From NCBI GenBank assembly GCA_048594375.1, contig JBMDXK010000001.1, positions 1-64,000 on the forward strand: a stretch of 64,000 nt of DNA, read 5' to 3'. Below the pieces are notes generated by a model. It saw nothing but the letters and a program-made list of their open reading frames with translations, was not told the DNA's origin and searched no databases. Below, in pieces: positions 43,880 through 51,627 of the stretch (position 1 is the first letter of the stretch; every line of letters starts with the position of its first letter). Made by a program: the position numbers and the translations under genes. The stretch is from JBMDXK01 sp048594375. Its GTDB lineage: Bacteria; Pseudomonadota; Alphaproteobacteria; Rhizobiales; Methylopilaceae.

Positions 43880-44440
43880 TTACTTTAAGTCCTCTGTTGC
43901 GAGGGTTTCGATAACAAGATTGTGGTTGGTGAACACGCAAATATCAGCCGCAATGCCCATGGCGCGGCGTACAATGGTGTCGGCATCCAGGTCGGTTTCA
44001 ACCAGCGCCCGCGCCGCGGCAAGCGCATAAGAACCGCCAGAGCCAATCGCTGCAACGCCGTATTCCGGTTCCAGCACATCCCCATTGCCGGTGAGGATCA
44101 GGCTGGTTTCTTTGTCAGCAACCAGCATCATGGCTTCCAGTTTGCGCAAGTAGCGATCTGTTCGCCAATCTTTGGCTAATTCTACAGCAGCCCGCAACAG
44201 CTGTCCGGTATGGCTTTCAAGTTTGCTTTCCAGTCTCTCGAAAAGGGTAAAGGCATCGGCGGTGGCACCCGCAAAACCGGCAATGACTTTTCCTCCGGCC
44301 AGACGGCGTACTTTGCGTGCGGTCTGTTTGATAACGGTATTGCCAAGAGAAACTTGACCATCCCCGCCAATCACCACCATGCCGCCTTTACGCACATGCA
44401 AAATGGTTGTGGCGTGCCATTGGGAAGAGTGTTCGGACAT
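43880..44440 (-). CDS. hslV: ATP-dependent protease proteolytic subunit HslV
   Basis: A 186-residue threonine protease, proteasome-like, in a complex with HslU. The mature N-terminus should be the Thr in ATTILHVRKGGMVVIGGDGQ (residue 11 or so) after removal of an N-terminal leader of about 10 residues, a form common in alphaproteobacteria. GNTVIKQTARKVRRL, FAGATADAFTLFERLESKLE and the C-terminal GSGGSYALAAARALVE are conserved. Ribosome-binding site AGGAG. Cotranscribed with hslU, probably from the heat-shock type promoter just upstream. Confidence 0.96.
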   Translation of the reverse strand: MSEHSSQWHATTILHVRKGGMVVIGGDGQVSLGNTVIKQTARKVRRLAGGKVIAGFAGATADAFTLFERLESKLESHTGQLLRAAVELAKDWRTDRYLRKLEAMMLVADKETSLILTGNGDVLEPEYGVAAIGSGGSYALAAARALVETDLDADTIVRRAMGIAADICVFTNHNLVIETLATEDLK

Positions 44441-44477
44441 AAATGCTCCTGAAAAAGGAAAAAAGGAGTGATGCTTT

Positions 44478-44506
44478 TACATAAGCACAAACGCTGAAAG
44501 TGCAAG
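44478..44506 (-). promoter_or_regulatory. Candidate heat-shock (RpoH) promoter of hslVU
   Basis: On the minus strand, CTTGCAC (44506-44500) and CTTATGTA (44485-44478) are separated by 14 bases. The CTTG core of the -35 box and the spacing resemble alphaproteobacterial sigma-32 promoters; the -10 part is a poor match to CCCCAT. It is 38 bases before hslV. Confidence 0.4.
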
Positions 44507-44685
44507 CCGGATACCGGAATAAATTGAAAAAACAAGGATATGGGTTTTGTATATTATTTCTTATAAAGGTTATGTAAACTTTAGAACTTAACCGTATTGC
44601 GCGATAGTAGTTCAAGTTAGATTGTATTTTTTGCAATAAAATTATATAAAATTAGTGTGATTATTGGAAAAGAGGAACCTGCCTT

Positions 44686-45210
44686 ATGAATCCAGTTGAT
44701 ATGGGACAAGCTGTAGATGTTTCTCTAAGCCTGACGAACATACAGCCGCAGGCTCCTGCCATGATTGACGGTTTTGGCAATCTGATAGACAAGGCGCTTA
44801 ATACCAACCGCATTTTTCAGCACGCGCCGCTGATGATGATGGAGCGTCCCCAGCTCAATGATCGGGTATTTTCCAATTCTGCCGATGCTCTGCCATTGAC
44901 GGCCACAGGCTATCTGAGCGCCATTGACCGTACCAATGTAAATATTGCTGTAAATGATCCACTTACTCAGAATATGTATGTGGATGGCCGCGTTGTGCCT
45001 GTGAGTGGAAGTGTGCCTGCCGAACCGTTGTCGGAATTGGAGCAAATGCAGGTTTCCATGCAGGAAAGCATGAAAATGCTCAGCGATATGAACCAGCGCA
45101 GCTCGCTCAACAACCTTATGCTGACCTACGCAATGGCAAACTTTACGGTTCTGGATACAGCAGTGAAGAGCGTTTCTGGTGCCATTGATACACTTTCCCG
45201 CGCACAATGA
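44686..45210 (+). CDS. 174-residue protein, type III secretion inner-rod (SctI)-like C-terminus
   Basis: No family is certain. The protein is soluble and Met/Asn/Leu-rich, without a signal peptide. Residues 1-45 (MNPVDMGQAVDVSLSLTNIQ onward) look amphipathic. Residues about 114-174 form a long helical hairpin: LSELEQMQVSMQESMKMLSD, then NNLMLTYAMANFTVLDTAVK and SVSGAIDTLSRAQ. From memory, Yersinia YscI ends with a similar DLMLMQWSL...ELIAKTAGRMSQNVETLS pattern, the inner rod of type III secretion needles. The match is short and helical, so convergence is possible. The gene has a good ribosome-binding site (AGAGGAA) and is divergent from hslV. No other secretion gene lies in this window. Confidence 0.6.
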   Translation: MNPVDMGQAVDVSLSLTNIQPQAPAMIDGFGNLIDKALNTNRIFQHAPLMMMERPQLNDRVFSNSADALPLTATGYLSAIDRTNVNIAVNDPLTQNMYVDGRVVPVSGSVPAEPLSELEQMQVSMQESMKMLSDMNQRSSLNNLMLTYAMANFTVLDTAVKSVSGAIDTLSRAQ

Positions 45211-45458
45211 AGAATTGCTTCGGCTCAATCGCGGCTTGCTGAAGCAAACGCCAGAGCCGTGTATCCTATCCTGCACTCTCGACAGTAGCAGGAATAGATA
45301 ATAACGAATATTCGAGCGCTGGATTTGAGTAAAATTTCACCAATGAATAAAAATTAAGAGCAATAAAACAGGTTATAAAGCTGTACTACCCTTTAAGAGG
45401 GTAGCATTTCACAGTCACACCGTTGTGGGGCAAAGGTTAGCAGAGTTACTGCATCCGC
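45211..45458. other. Intergenic region before the zinc operon
   Basis: It holds two hairpins: GCTTCGGC/GCTGAAGC (45217-45245) just after the 174-residue gene, and CTACCCT-TTAAG-AGGGTAG (45386-45404), a perfect 7-bp stem. Either could end the upstream transcript, though neither has a strong T-tract. No gene is supported. Confidence 0.4.
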
Positions 45459-45506
45459 TTGACAAAAGAGCGAAGACTTAATATGTAACGTTATAACATA
45501 ATGTAA
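45459..45506 (+). promoter_or_regulatory. Zur-type promoter of the COG0523 gene
   Basis: A consensus -35 box TTGACA (45459-45464) is followed after 17 bases by TATGTA (45482-45487). Over and after the -10 box lies GTTATAACATAATGT (45490-45504). It shares 11 of 15 positions with the box before znuC (GTTATAGCATTACAT) and resembles the gammaproteobacterial Zur site core GTTATAATATAACAT. A repressor bound there would block RNA polymerase. Confidence 0.65.
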
Positions 45507-45523
45507 AGCTATGAGGAGCCCCC

Positions 45524-46735
45524 ATGCCGGAGACCTATTCCGATAATCAACGCTTGCCGGTGACGGTATTGTCCGGTTTTCTCGGTGCTGGAAAAACCAC
45601 TATCCTCAACCATATCCTCAATAACCGCGATGGCTTGCGTGTGGCGGTTATTGTGAATGATATGTCAGAGGTGAATATTGATGCGGATTTGGTGCGGCAT
45701 GGTGAGGCAGGCTTGAGCCGTACGGATGAGCAGTTGGTGGAGATGACCAACGGCTGTATTTGCTGCACGCTGCGCGATGATTTGCTCAAAGAAGTGAGAC
45801 GGCTGGCGGAGGCGGGGCGGTTTGATTATTTGCTGATTGAAGGAACGGGTATTGCGGAGCCGCTGCCGGTGGCTGCAACATTTGAATTTCGGGATGAGGA
45901 GGGGATGGCGCTAAGCGATGTTGCGCGGCTGGATACTATGGTGACGGTGGTGGATGCCATCAACCTCTTGGGTGATTACAATTCAACGGATTTTCTAAAA
46001 AATCGTGGGGAAGCTGCGGGTGCCGATGATGAACGCACCCTTGTGGATTTACTGGTAGAGCAGATTGAATTTGCCGATGTGGTGGTCATCAACAAAGCGG
46101 ATGATGTCGAGCCGGAGCAGCTGATTGAAGTCAGCCGGATTGTGCGCAGCTTGAATGCGGATGCCCGTATTGTGACAGCAAATTATGGGCAGGTGCCACT
46201 CCGCGCTGTTTTGAATACCGGTCTTTATAGCGAAGAAAAAGCGCAAACACATCCTTTATGGATGAAAGAATTGTATGGTTTTCATGACCATACGCCGGAA
46301 ACGGAAGAGTACGGCATCCGCTCTTTTGTGTATCGCGCGCGCAGACCCTTTCATCCTGAAAAATGGCACGCCGTGTTGGATAAAGGGTTTAAAGGCGTGC
46401 TGCGTGCCAAAGGGCATTTCTGGTTGGCAACGCGGCCTGATTGGTTGGCAGAGCTTTCCGTTGCAGGCACCATTACCCGCACCGAACGGTTAGGCCGCTG
46501 GTGGGCGGCAGTGCCGCAAGAACGGTGGCCGCAAGATGAAGAGTCTGTTTCTTTTGTGCGCAGGCACTGGTCGGAAACGTGGGGTGATCGGCGTCAGGAG
46601 CTGGTGTTCATTGGCGGTAGCGGAATGGATGAGCAGGCCATTCGAGCCACGCTGGATGCCTGCCTGTATGGCAATGTGCAGATGGGCGTGCCGCGTAATC
46701 CCCCTTTGAATGATCCTTTCCCTCTGTGGGATTAA
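45524..46735 (+). CDS. COG0523 family zinc-linked GTPase (ZigA/YeiR type)
   Basis: A 403-residue G3E-family GTPase (CobW C-terminal type), a metallochaperone that is often made under zinc limitation. Walker A GFLGAGKTT (about 18-26) and the CxCC metal site GCICCTLRDD (about 72-81) are intact. The GTP-specificity motif is NKADDVEP (about 190-197). The C-terminal CobW domain follows, with GHFWLATRPDWLAELSVAG. It starts with GAGGAG 10 bases before the ATG. Its promoter carries a Zur-like box, and the znu genes follow 118 bases downstream from their own Zur-type promoter. The client protein is unknown. Confidence 0.9.
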   Translation: MPETYSDNQRLPVTVLSGFLGAGKTTILNHILNNRDGLRVAVIVNDMSEVNIDADLVRHGEAGLSRTDEQLVEMTNGCICCTLRDDLLKEVRRLAEAGRFDYLLIEGTGIAEPLPVAATFEFRDEEGMALSDVARLDTMVTVVDAINLLGDYNSTDFLKNRGEAAGADDERTLVDLLVEQIEFADVVVINKADDVEPEQLIEVSRIVRSLNADARIVTANYGQVPLRAVLNTGLYSEEKAQTHPLWMKELYGFHDHTPETEEYGIRSFVYRARRPFHPEKWHAVLDKGFKGVLRAKGHFWLATRPDWLAELSVAGTITRTERLGRWWAAVPQERWPQDEESVSFVRRHWSETWGDRRQELVFIGGSGMDEQAIRATLDACLYGNVQMGVPRNPPLNDPFPLWD

Positions 46736-46776
46736 ACGGGTGGAATTGAAAAAGAGCCGCAGGCGTCGTAATCTCA

Positions 46777-46805
46777 TTGACGCATGTTATAGCATTACAT
46801 ATAGT
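46777..46805 (+). promoter_or_regulatory. Zur-type promoter of znuCBA
   Basis: TTGACG (46777-46782) and TATAGT (46800-46805) are 17 bases apart. The Zur-like box ATGTTATAGCATTACAT (46784-46800) fills the spacer exactly. It is an imperfect palindrome with ATGT/ACAT ends and matches the ATGTTATA...AT.ACAT core of known Zur sites. It lies 54 bases before znuC. Confidence 0.65.
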
Positions 46806-46853
46806 GCAGGATAATAAAGCAGTATTTTTTCGTGTAAAAGGCTGAACATCGCA

Positions 46854-47630
46854 ATGATCTTGCCCTGCCTCACATTTCGCAATCTGACGCTTGGCTATAA
46901 TGGCCACGCTGCGATTCATCATCTTAGCGGTGCCGTGGCTTGCGGGTCGCTTACCGCGGTGGTGGGTGCCAACGGTTCGGGCAAATCCACCTTGATGAAA
47001 GCGATTGCCGGTGTGTTGAAGCCGCTTTCCGGTTCGCTGGAAAAAGCTTCTGATATGCGGTTGGCCTATTTGCCGCAACAATCGGAAATTGATCGTTCCT
47101 TTCCGGCAACGGTTGCCGATATTGTGGCATTAGGGTTATGGCCGAAGCGGGGGTGGTTTCGTCGTCACACCCGTGAAGACAGCAAGGCGCTACAGGAAGC
47201 ACTGGTGCAGGTTGGGCTGCAAGGTTTTGAACAGCGTACGCTGGATAGTCTGTCCGGTGGGCAGATGCAGCGTGCATTGTTTGCGCGGGTATTGCTGCAA
47301 GATGCGGATATTATTCTGCTGGACGAGCCTTTCAATGCCATTGACCGCCGCACAATTGAAGACTTGATCCATCTTATCAAGCAGTGGCATGTAAAAGGCA
47401 AAACCATTCTGGCTGTGCTGCATGATGATGAATGTGTCAGAGCGCATTTCCCGCAGACCTTGTTGCTGGCGCGCAAGGCTGTGGCATGGGGTGATACTTC
47501 GGCAGTGATGCGCCCTGAAAACTTGCGAAAGGCGCGGCATTTTCAGGAAGCGTGGGATGAAACGGCACCGTGGTGTGCCGGTGAAAAGCATACGCATTCA
47601 CATTCAGAAAAAAGCCATCAGCATGTATGA
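46854..47630 (+). CDS. znuC: Zinc ABC transporter ATP-binding protein
   Basis: A 258-residue ATPase of the high-affinity zinc importer. Walker A GANGSGKST (about 38-46), signature LSGGQMQRALF (about 135-145), Walker B IILLDEPFNAID (about 154-165) and the switch His in VLHDDECV are intact. The C-terminus ends in a His-rich tail, EKHTHSHSEKSHQHV, which may bind zinc and is unusual for an ATPase subunit. The stop lies 8 bases inside znuB. Controlled by a Zur-type promoter. Confidence 0.92.
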   Translation: MILPCLTFRNLTLGYNGHAAIHHLSGAVACGSLTAVVGANGSGKSTLMKAIAGVLKPLSGSLEKASDMRLAYLPQQSEIDRSFPATVADIVALGLWPKRGWFRRHTREDSKALQEALVQVGLQGFEQRTLDSLSGGQMQRALFARVLLQDADIILLDEPFNAIDRRTIEDLIHLIKQWHVKGKTILAVLHDDECVRAHFPQTLLLARKAVAWGDTSAVMRPENLRKARHFQEAWDETAPWCAGEKHTHSHSEKSHQHV

Positions 47631-48489
47631 GTTTTTGCTTTCCCCGTTTGTGGATTATGCGTTTATGCAGCGGGCTTTGTTCGGTTCTTTATTGCTTGCG
47701 TTAAGCTGTTGCCCCATCGGCGTATTCTTGATGCTGCGGCGGATGAGCCTGAGCGGCGATGCGATGGCTCATGCTGTTTTGCCGGGCGCTGCCATTGGTT
47801 TTTTGCTGTTTGGTCTGGAAATCATCCCGATGACCATCGGCGGCATGGTGGTCGGGCTGCTGGTGGCGCTGGGTTCGGGAGCGGTGTCGCGTTTCACGGT
47901 GCAGCGCGAAGATGCTTCGATGGCTGCGTTTTATTTGTTGTCGATGGCGCTGGGTGTGGTGCTGGTATCGTGGCGCGGCTCCAATATTGACCTGATTCAT
48001 ATTCTGTTTGGCTCTGTGCTGGCGCTCAACAATGAATCTTTGATGCTCATTGCTCTGGTTTGGTCTGTAACAGCGTTGTTTCTGGTGTTTTTCGGGCGTG
48101 TATTGGTGGCAGAATGTCTTGATCCCTTGTTTTTGCGCTCTGTGAGTCACATGGGATCGGTGGTGCATTGCCTGTTTTTGATTGTGGTGGTGCTGAACAT
48201 GGTAGGCGGTTTTCAGGCGCTCGGTACGTTGCTTTCGGTAGGCTTGATGATGCTTCCTGCGGCGAGTGCGCGTTTCTGGGTGAGCCGTGTGGTTCCACTG
48301 TGTTTGGCTGCTGTGGGGATTGGCATGGCGTCGTGCATTGTGGGCTTGCTGGTTTCGTATCATGCGGCGGTGCCTTCGGGGCCTGCCATCATTCTTGCCG
48401 CGGGTGTTTTTTACTGTGTCTCACTGTTGTGTGCGCCGCGTGGGTTGGTGCGTACGCTCTTCATTCCGCGCCGCCACAAGGTGGCCTGA
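47623..48489 (+). CDS. znuB: Zinc ABC transporter permease
   Basis: A 288-residue ABC-3 permease with about eight membrane segments. The coupling-loop signature is MLRRMSLSGDAMAHAVLPGA (about 33-52). The last ten residues are basic (TLFIPRRHKVA). The start at 47623 is inside the end of znuC (overlap 8 bases); a longer in-frame start at 47557 lies fully inside znuC and lacks family character. It pairs with ZnuC and ZnuA for zinc uptake from the periplasm. Confidence 0.93.
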   Translation: MYEFLLSPFVDYAFMQRALFGSLLLALSCCPIGVFLMLRRMSLSGDAMAHAVLPGAAIGFLLFGLEIIPMTIGGMVVGLLVALGSGAVSRFTVQREDASMAAFYLLSMALGVVLVSWRGSNIDLIHILFGSVLALNNESLMLIALVWSVTALFLVFFGRVLVAECLDPLFLRSVSHMGSVVHCLFLIVVVLNMVGGFQALGTLLSVGLMMLPAASARFWVSRVVPLCLAAVGIGMASCIVGLLVSYHAAVPSGPAIILAAGVFYCVSLLCAPRGLVRTLFIPRRHKVA

Positions 48490-48517
48490 AACTCTGATCT
48501 ATAAAGGATTTTTCCAA

Positions 48518-49528
48518 ATGCTGAAATCACGTTTTATGCTGACAGTTGCCGGTTTTGCCTTATGTATGGCTGTGCCTGCGCAGGCTGAGAATCTGAAAGT
48601 GCTTGCCAGCTTTTCCATCCTTGAGGATCTGGCAAAAAACGTGGGCGGAGATCGCGTAGAAATCAATGCATTGGTGAGCCGTAACGCCGATGCCCACGCT
48701 TATGAACCGCAGCCGCAAGATGCGGTTTTGATGGCGGGTGCGGATGTTGTGTTGGTAAACGGGCTGGGTTTTGAAGGTTTTCTGGAGCGTCTTGTTGAAT
48801 CCAGTGGCACAAAAGCGGTCATTGTAGAGGTGAGCAAAGGCATTGCGCCCATTGCAAACGCAGAAAATGACCATGACGCGCATAAGCATGGCGAAAAGCA
48901 CAAGCACAAGCACAGCCACGATCATAAACACGACCATAAGCACAAGCACGATCACAAACACGATCATAACCAGAGCCATCATAACCACGATCATGGCGCT
49001 TATGATCCACACGCATGGCAGTCGGTGAACAATGTGGTGACGTATGTTGCCAATATCAAAGATGCTTTTTGCGCGGCAGACGCTGCGGGCTGCGACACTT
49101 ATACTGCCAATGCCAAAGCCTATACAGCGCAACTGCAAGCCTTGGATAAGGAAATCCGTGATGTTGTTGCGGCATGGCCAAAGGAAAAGCGCACCGTTAT
49201 TACATCGCATGCGGCCTTTGGTTATTTTGCCAAGGAGTATGGTGTAAAATTTCTGGCGCCGGAGGGCATTTCCACCCATTCAGAAGCTTCGGCCAAAGAT
49301 GTTGCAAAACTCATTGACCAGATCCGGCATGACAAAGTATCTGCGGTGTTTGTGGAGAACATCAGCAATGGGCGGGTGATTGAGCAAATTGCCCGTGAAA
49401 CCGGAGCAAAACTGGGTGGCGCATTGTATTCGGACGCGCTCACCTATGATAAAGGCAATGCGCCTGATTATATTTCCATGATGCGCGAAAATCTTAAGAC
49501 ACTCAATGCGGCTTTAACAGAGAAATAA
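48518..49528 (+). CDS. znuA: Zinc ABC transporter substrate-binding protein
   Basis: A 336-residue periplasmic zinc-binding protein. A signal peptide ends AQA/EN (about residue 23). The zinc ligands are in NADAHAYEPQ (about 56-65), DPHAWQ (about 164-169) and TSHAAFGYFAKEYG (about 228-241); His in the third place fits zinc, in contrast to the Glu of the sit-type protein. Between about residues 115 and 160 is a His/Asp/Lys loop (about 20 His) typical of ZnuA and thought to pick up zinc. AAAGGA lies 9 bases before the ATG. It is the last gene of the znu unit. Confidence 0.95.
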   Translation: MLKSRFMLTVAGFALCMAVPAQAENLKVLASFSILEDLAKNVGGDRVEINALVSRNADAHAYEPQPQDAVLMAGADVVLVNGLGFEGFLERLVESSGTKAVIVEVSKGIAPIANAENDHDAHKHGEKHKHKHSHDHKHDHKHKHDHKHDHNQSHHNHDHGAYDPHAWQSVNNVVTYVANIKDAFCAADAAGCDTYTANAKAYTAQLQALDKEIRDVVAAWPKEKRTVITSHAAFGYFAKEYGVKFLAPEGISTHSEASAKDVAKLIDQIRHDKVSAVFVENISNGRVIEQIARETGAKLGGALYSDALTYDKGNAPDYISMMRENLKTLNAALTEK

Positions 49529-49563
49529 CCTTGACAGGATCATAAAGCAGAGCAAGGCTTTTT
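49529..49563 (+). terminator. Weak terminator after znuA
   Basis: CCTTG and CAAGG (5-bp stem, 19-base loop) followed by CTTTTTCT, immediately after the znuA stop. The stem is short, so termination may be partial. Confidence 0.35.
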
Positions 49564-49575
49564 CTCGCCGCAAAG

Positions 49576-49660
49576 ACAACGCATAATACATTCTTTGCAG
49601 ATTCGGTCGGGGATGGCCGGAACTCTGCGCAGAGACAAAACGTCTTGTATTATGTGTTGT
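49576..49660 (+). ncRNA. Structured leader before tamA (candidate)
   Basis: ACAACGCATAATACA (49576-49590) pairs with TGTATTATGTGTTGT (49646-49660): 15 bp with one G-U pair. Inside, GCAGA/TCTGC (49597-49601 with 49624-49628) encloses CGGTC/GGCCG around a GGGGAT loop. Together they form a long, layered hairpin ending 38 bases before the proposed tamA start. It could be a 5' UTR control element or a fold-back repeat. I know of no named family. Confidence 0.45.
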
Positions 49661-49698
49661 GCAGTCTTGCATACAAGGGGACTTGGGGTGAGCCGGTT

Positions 49699-51627
49699 GT
49701 GAGTGTTTTAAGGCATAAAGCCGGTCTTGCCGGGCTTGTTTTGTTAAGTTTTGCCGCGCAGCCTGTGTCTGTGCAGGCGTTTGAACTTTTTGGCATCCAT
49801 TTGTGGGGCGAAAAAAAACAGGACGATGCCGATGACGTCATTGCCGAACCGCAACGCTATGATGTTGAAATCGTAGCGGCAAATCAGAAGGAAGGCGAGG
49901 CGCTGGTTAAAAATGCGTCTCAGCTGTTCGCGGATAAAAGCAAGCCTGCTTCGGGTGCTGCGGGTCTGATTGCCAAGGCGCGGGGCGATTACAAGCGCAT
50001 TTTGGCGGCAATGTATGCCGATGGCCGCTATGGCGGCAGCATTTCCATAACCATTGATGGCCGTGAGGTGAGCAGCTTGCTCCCCGATGTGGCCTTGAAA
50101 GAACCGGCGCAGGTCACAATAACCGTGGATGCGGGTTCGCAATATCTGTTTTCCCATGCGGGCATCACCAACCGCGCGCCTGAGCCCGTTGATCCCAAAG
50201 ACAAAGTGGAACAGCCGGAATCCGTGGGTTATAAAGCCGGTGAGATTGCCCGTTCTTCCAGTGTCATTCGTGCAGAACGGTTGGCTGTTGAAGCATGGCG
50301 GCATCAGGGCTATCCCAAGGCGCGCATTGCCGAACGGCAGGTGGTTGCCGATCATGCCGCCTATGGCGTGGAGTCACAGATTGTCGTTGATCCTGACCGC
50401 AGAGCCGTATTCGGGCCGTTACAGGTGCAGGGTACTGCGCGCATGGATCCTGATTTTGTGGCCTACATGACCGGCTTGCAGCCTGGGCAGGAGTACGATC
50501 CAAAAGCGCTTGATCGTGCGCAAAAACGCTTGTCACGGCTGGAGGTTTTTCGTTCAGCCCGGTTTGAAGAGGGGGAAAACATTTCCCGCGAAGGCGTGTT
50601 GCCCATGACACTGGCTGTGCAGGAGCAGCCTTTGCGCCGGATCGGTGCGGGCGCAAGTTATTCCACCGTGGATGGCGCGGGAGTGGAAACCTACTGGCTG
50701 CACCGTAACCTGTTTGGCAAGGCGGAGAAATTACGGTTTGATGCGCGGGTAGCGGGCATTGGTGCGCAATCCTATGATCCGGCCGATTACACCTATACAT
50801 TGGGCGTAAGTTTTACCAAACCGGGCGTATTCACCCCTGATACCGATTTTGTCACGGCGCTCACCGGCAAGCGTGAAGTGCTGGAAGCCTATACCCAGAC
50901 CACAGCTCTAGCCAGCGCAGGATTTACCCATATTTTTTCTGACCAGCTTTCCGGCAAGCTCACCGCCGATGTGGCAAAATCCCGTTTCGAGGATGATGTT
51001 TTCGGCACCCGTGATTTTCTCACCGCCGGTCTGAACGCCAGCGTGTTGTATGATGGCCGCAACAACAAGGCAAACCCTTCGCGCGGCGTGTATATTGAAG
51101 GTGTGTTTTCACCGTTTTATGAATTTGAATACGGCAATATTGCGGGTAAATTTACCGCCGAAGGCCGCACCTATTTTGGCTTGGGGAAGAATGATCGCGT
51201 CATTCTGGCGGGACGTTTGAAGCTGGGTGCGGTTACGGGTGCGCCCATTTCGGAGCTGCCGTCCGATGCCTTGTTCTTTGCGGGTGGCGGGGGTTCGGTG
51301 CGCGGTTATGGCTACCGTAACATTGGTGTGGAAGTGCAAAACGGTGGCACTACGGATATTATTGGTGGCCGTTCGCTGATTGAGGGTTCGGTGGAAGCGC
51401 GGGTGCAAGTCACTAAAAATATTGGTGTGGTTGGCTTTGCCGATGCCGGATATGTGGGCGAAAAATCCTTCCCCGATTTTTCGGAAGATTTGCGCGTGGG
51501 TGTAGGTGCCGGTGTGCGCTATAATACGGGGCTTGGGCCTATTCGTCTGGATGTTGCCGTACCGCTTGATAAGCGCAAAGGTGACCCCAATTTTGCGGTT
51601 TATGTTGGAATAGGACAAGCGTTTTGA
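49699..51627 (+). CDS. tamA: Translocation and assembly module subunit TamA (Omp85 family)
   Basis: A 642-residue outer-membrane protein that works with TamB in inserting or lipid-supplying the outer membrane. A signal peptide (MSVLRHKAGLAGLVLLSFAA, then QPVSVQA) is followed by three POTRA-type segments (about 60-320) and a 16-strand barrel (about 335-642) with the Omp85 VRGY motif as GGSVRGYGYRNIG. It ends with Phe, as barrel proteins do. I choose the GTG at 49699 because GGGGTGAG lies before it and the signal peptide then begins properly; an in-frame TTG at 49645 would add 18 odd residues. Its stop overlaps the tamB start. Confidence 0.88.
   Translation: MSVLRHKAGLAGLVLLSFAAQPVSVQAFELFGIHLWGEKKQDDADDVIAEPQRYDVEIVAANQKEGEALVKNASQLFADKSKPASGAAGLIAKARGDYKRILAAMYADGRYGGSISITIDGREVSSLLPDVALKEPAQVTITVDAGSQYLFSHAGITNRAPEPVDPKDKVEQPESVGYKAGEIARSSSVIRAERLAVEAWRHQGYPKARIAERQVVADHAAYGVESQIVVDPDRRAVFGPLQVQGTARMDPDFVAYMTGLQPGQEYDPKALDRAQKRLSRLEVFRSARFEEGENISREGVLPMTLAVQEQPLRRIGAGASYSTVDGAGVETYWLHRNLFGKAEKLRFDARVAGIGAQSYDPADYTYTLGVSFTKPGVFTPDTDFVTALTGKREVLEAYTQTTALASAGFTHIFSDQLSGKLTADVAKSRFEDDVFGTRDFLTAGLNASVLYDGRNNKANPSRGVYIEGVFSPFYEFEYGNIAGKFTAEGRTYFGLGKNDRVILAGRLKLGAVTGAPISELPSDALFFAGGGGSVRGYGYRNIGVEVQNGGTTDIIGGRSLIEGSVEARVQVTKNIGVVGFADAGYVGEKSFPDFSEDLRVGVGAGVRYNTGLGPIRLDVAVPLDKRKGDPNFAVYVGIGQAF

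Noticed and set aside
48287..48517. Longer start for znuA inside znuB
   Set aside because: It would add 77 residues in front of a perfect signal peptide; the ATG at 48518 has its own AAAGGA.
48880..48995. Short direct repeats resembling a repeat array
   Set aside because: They encode the His/Asp/Lys loop of ZnuA in frame; not a CRISPR or intergenic repeat.
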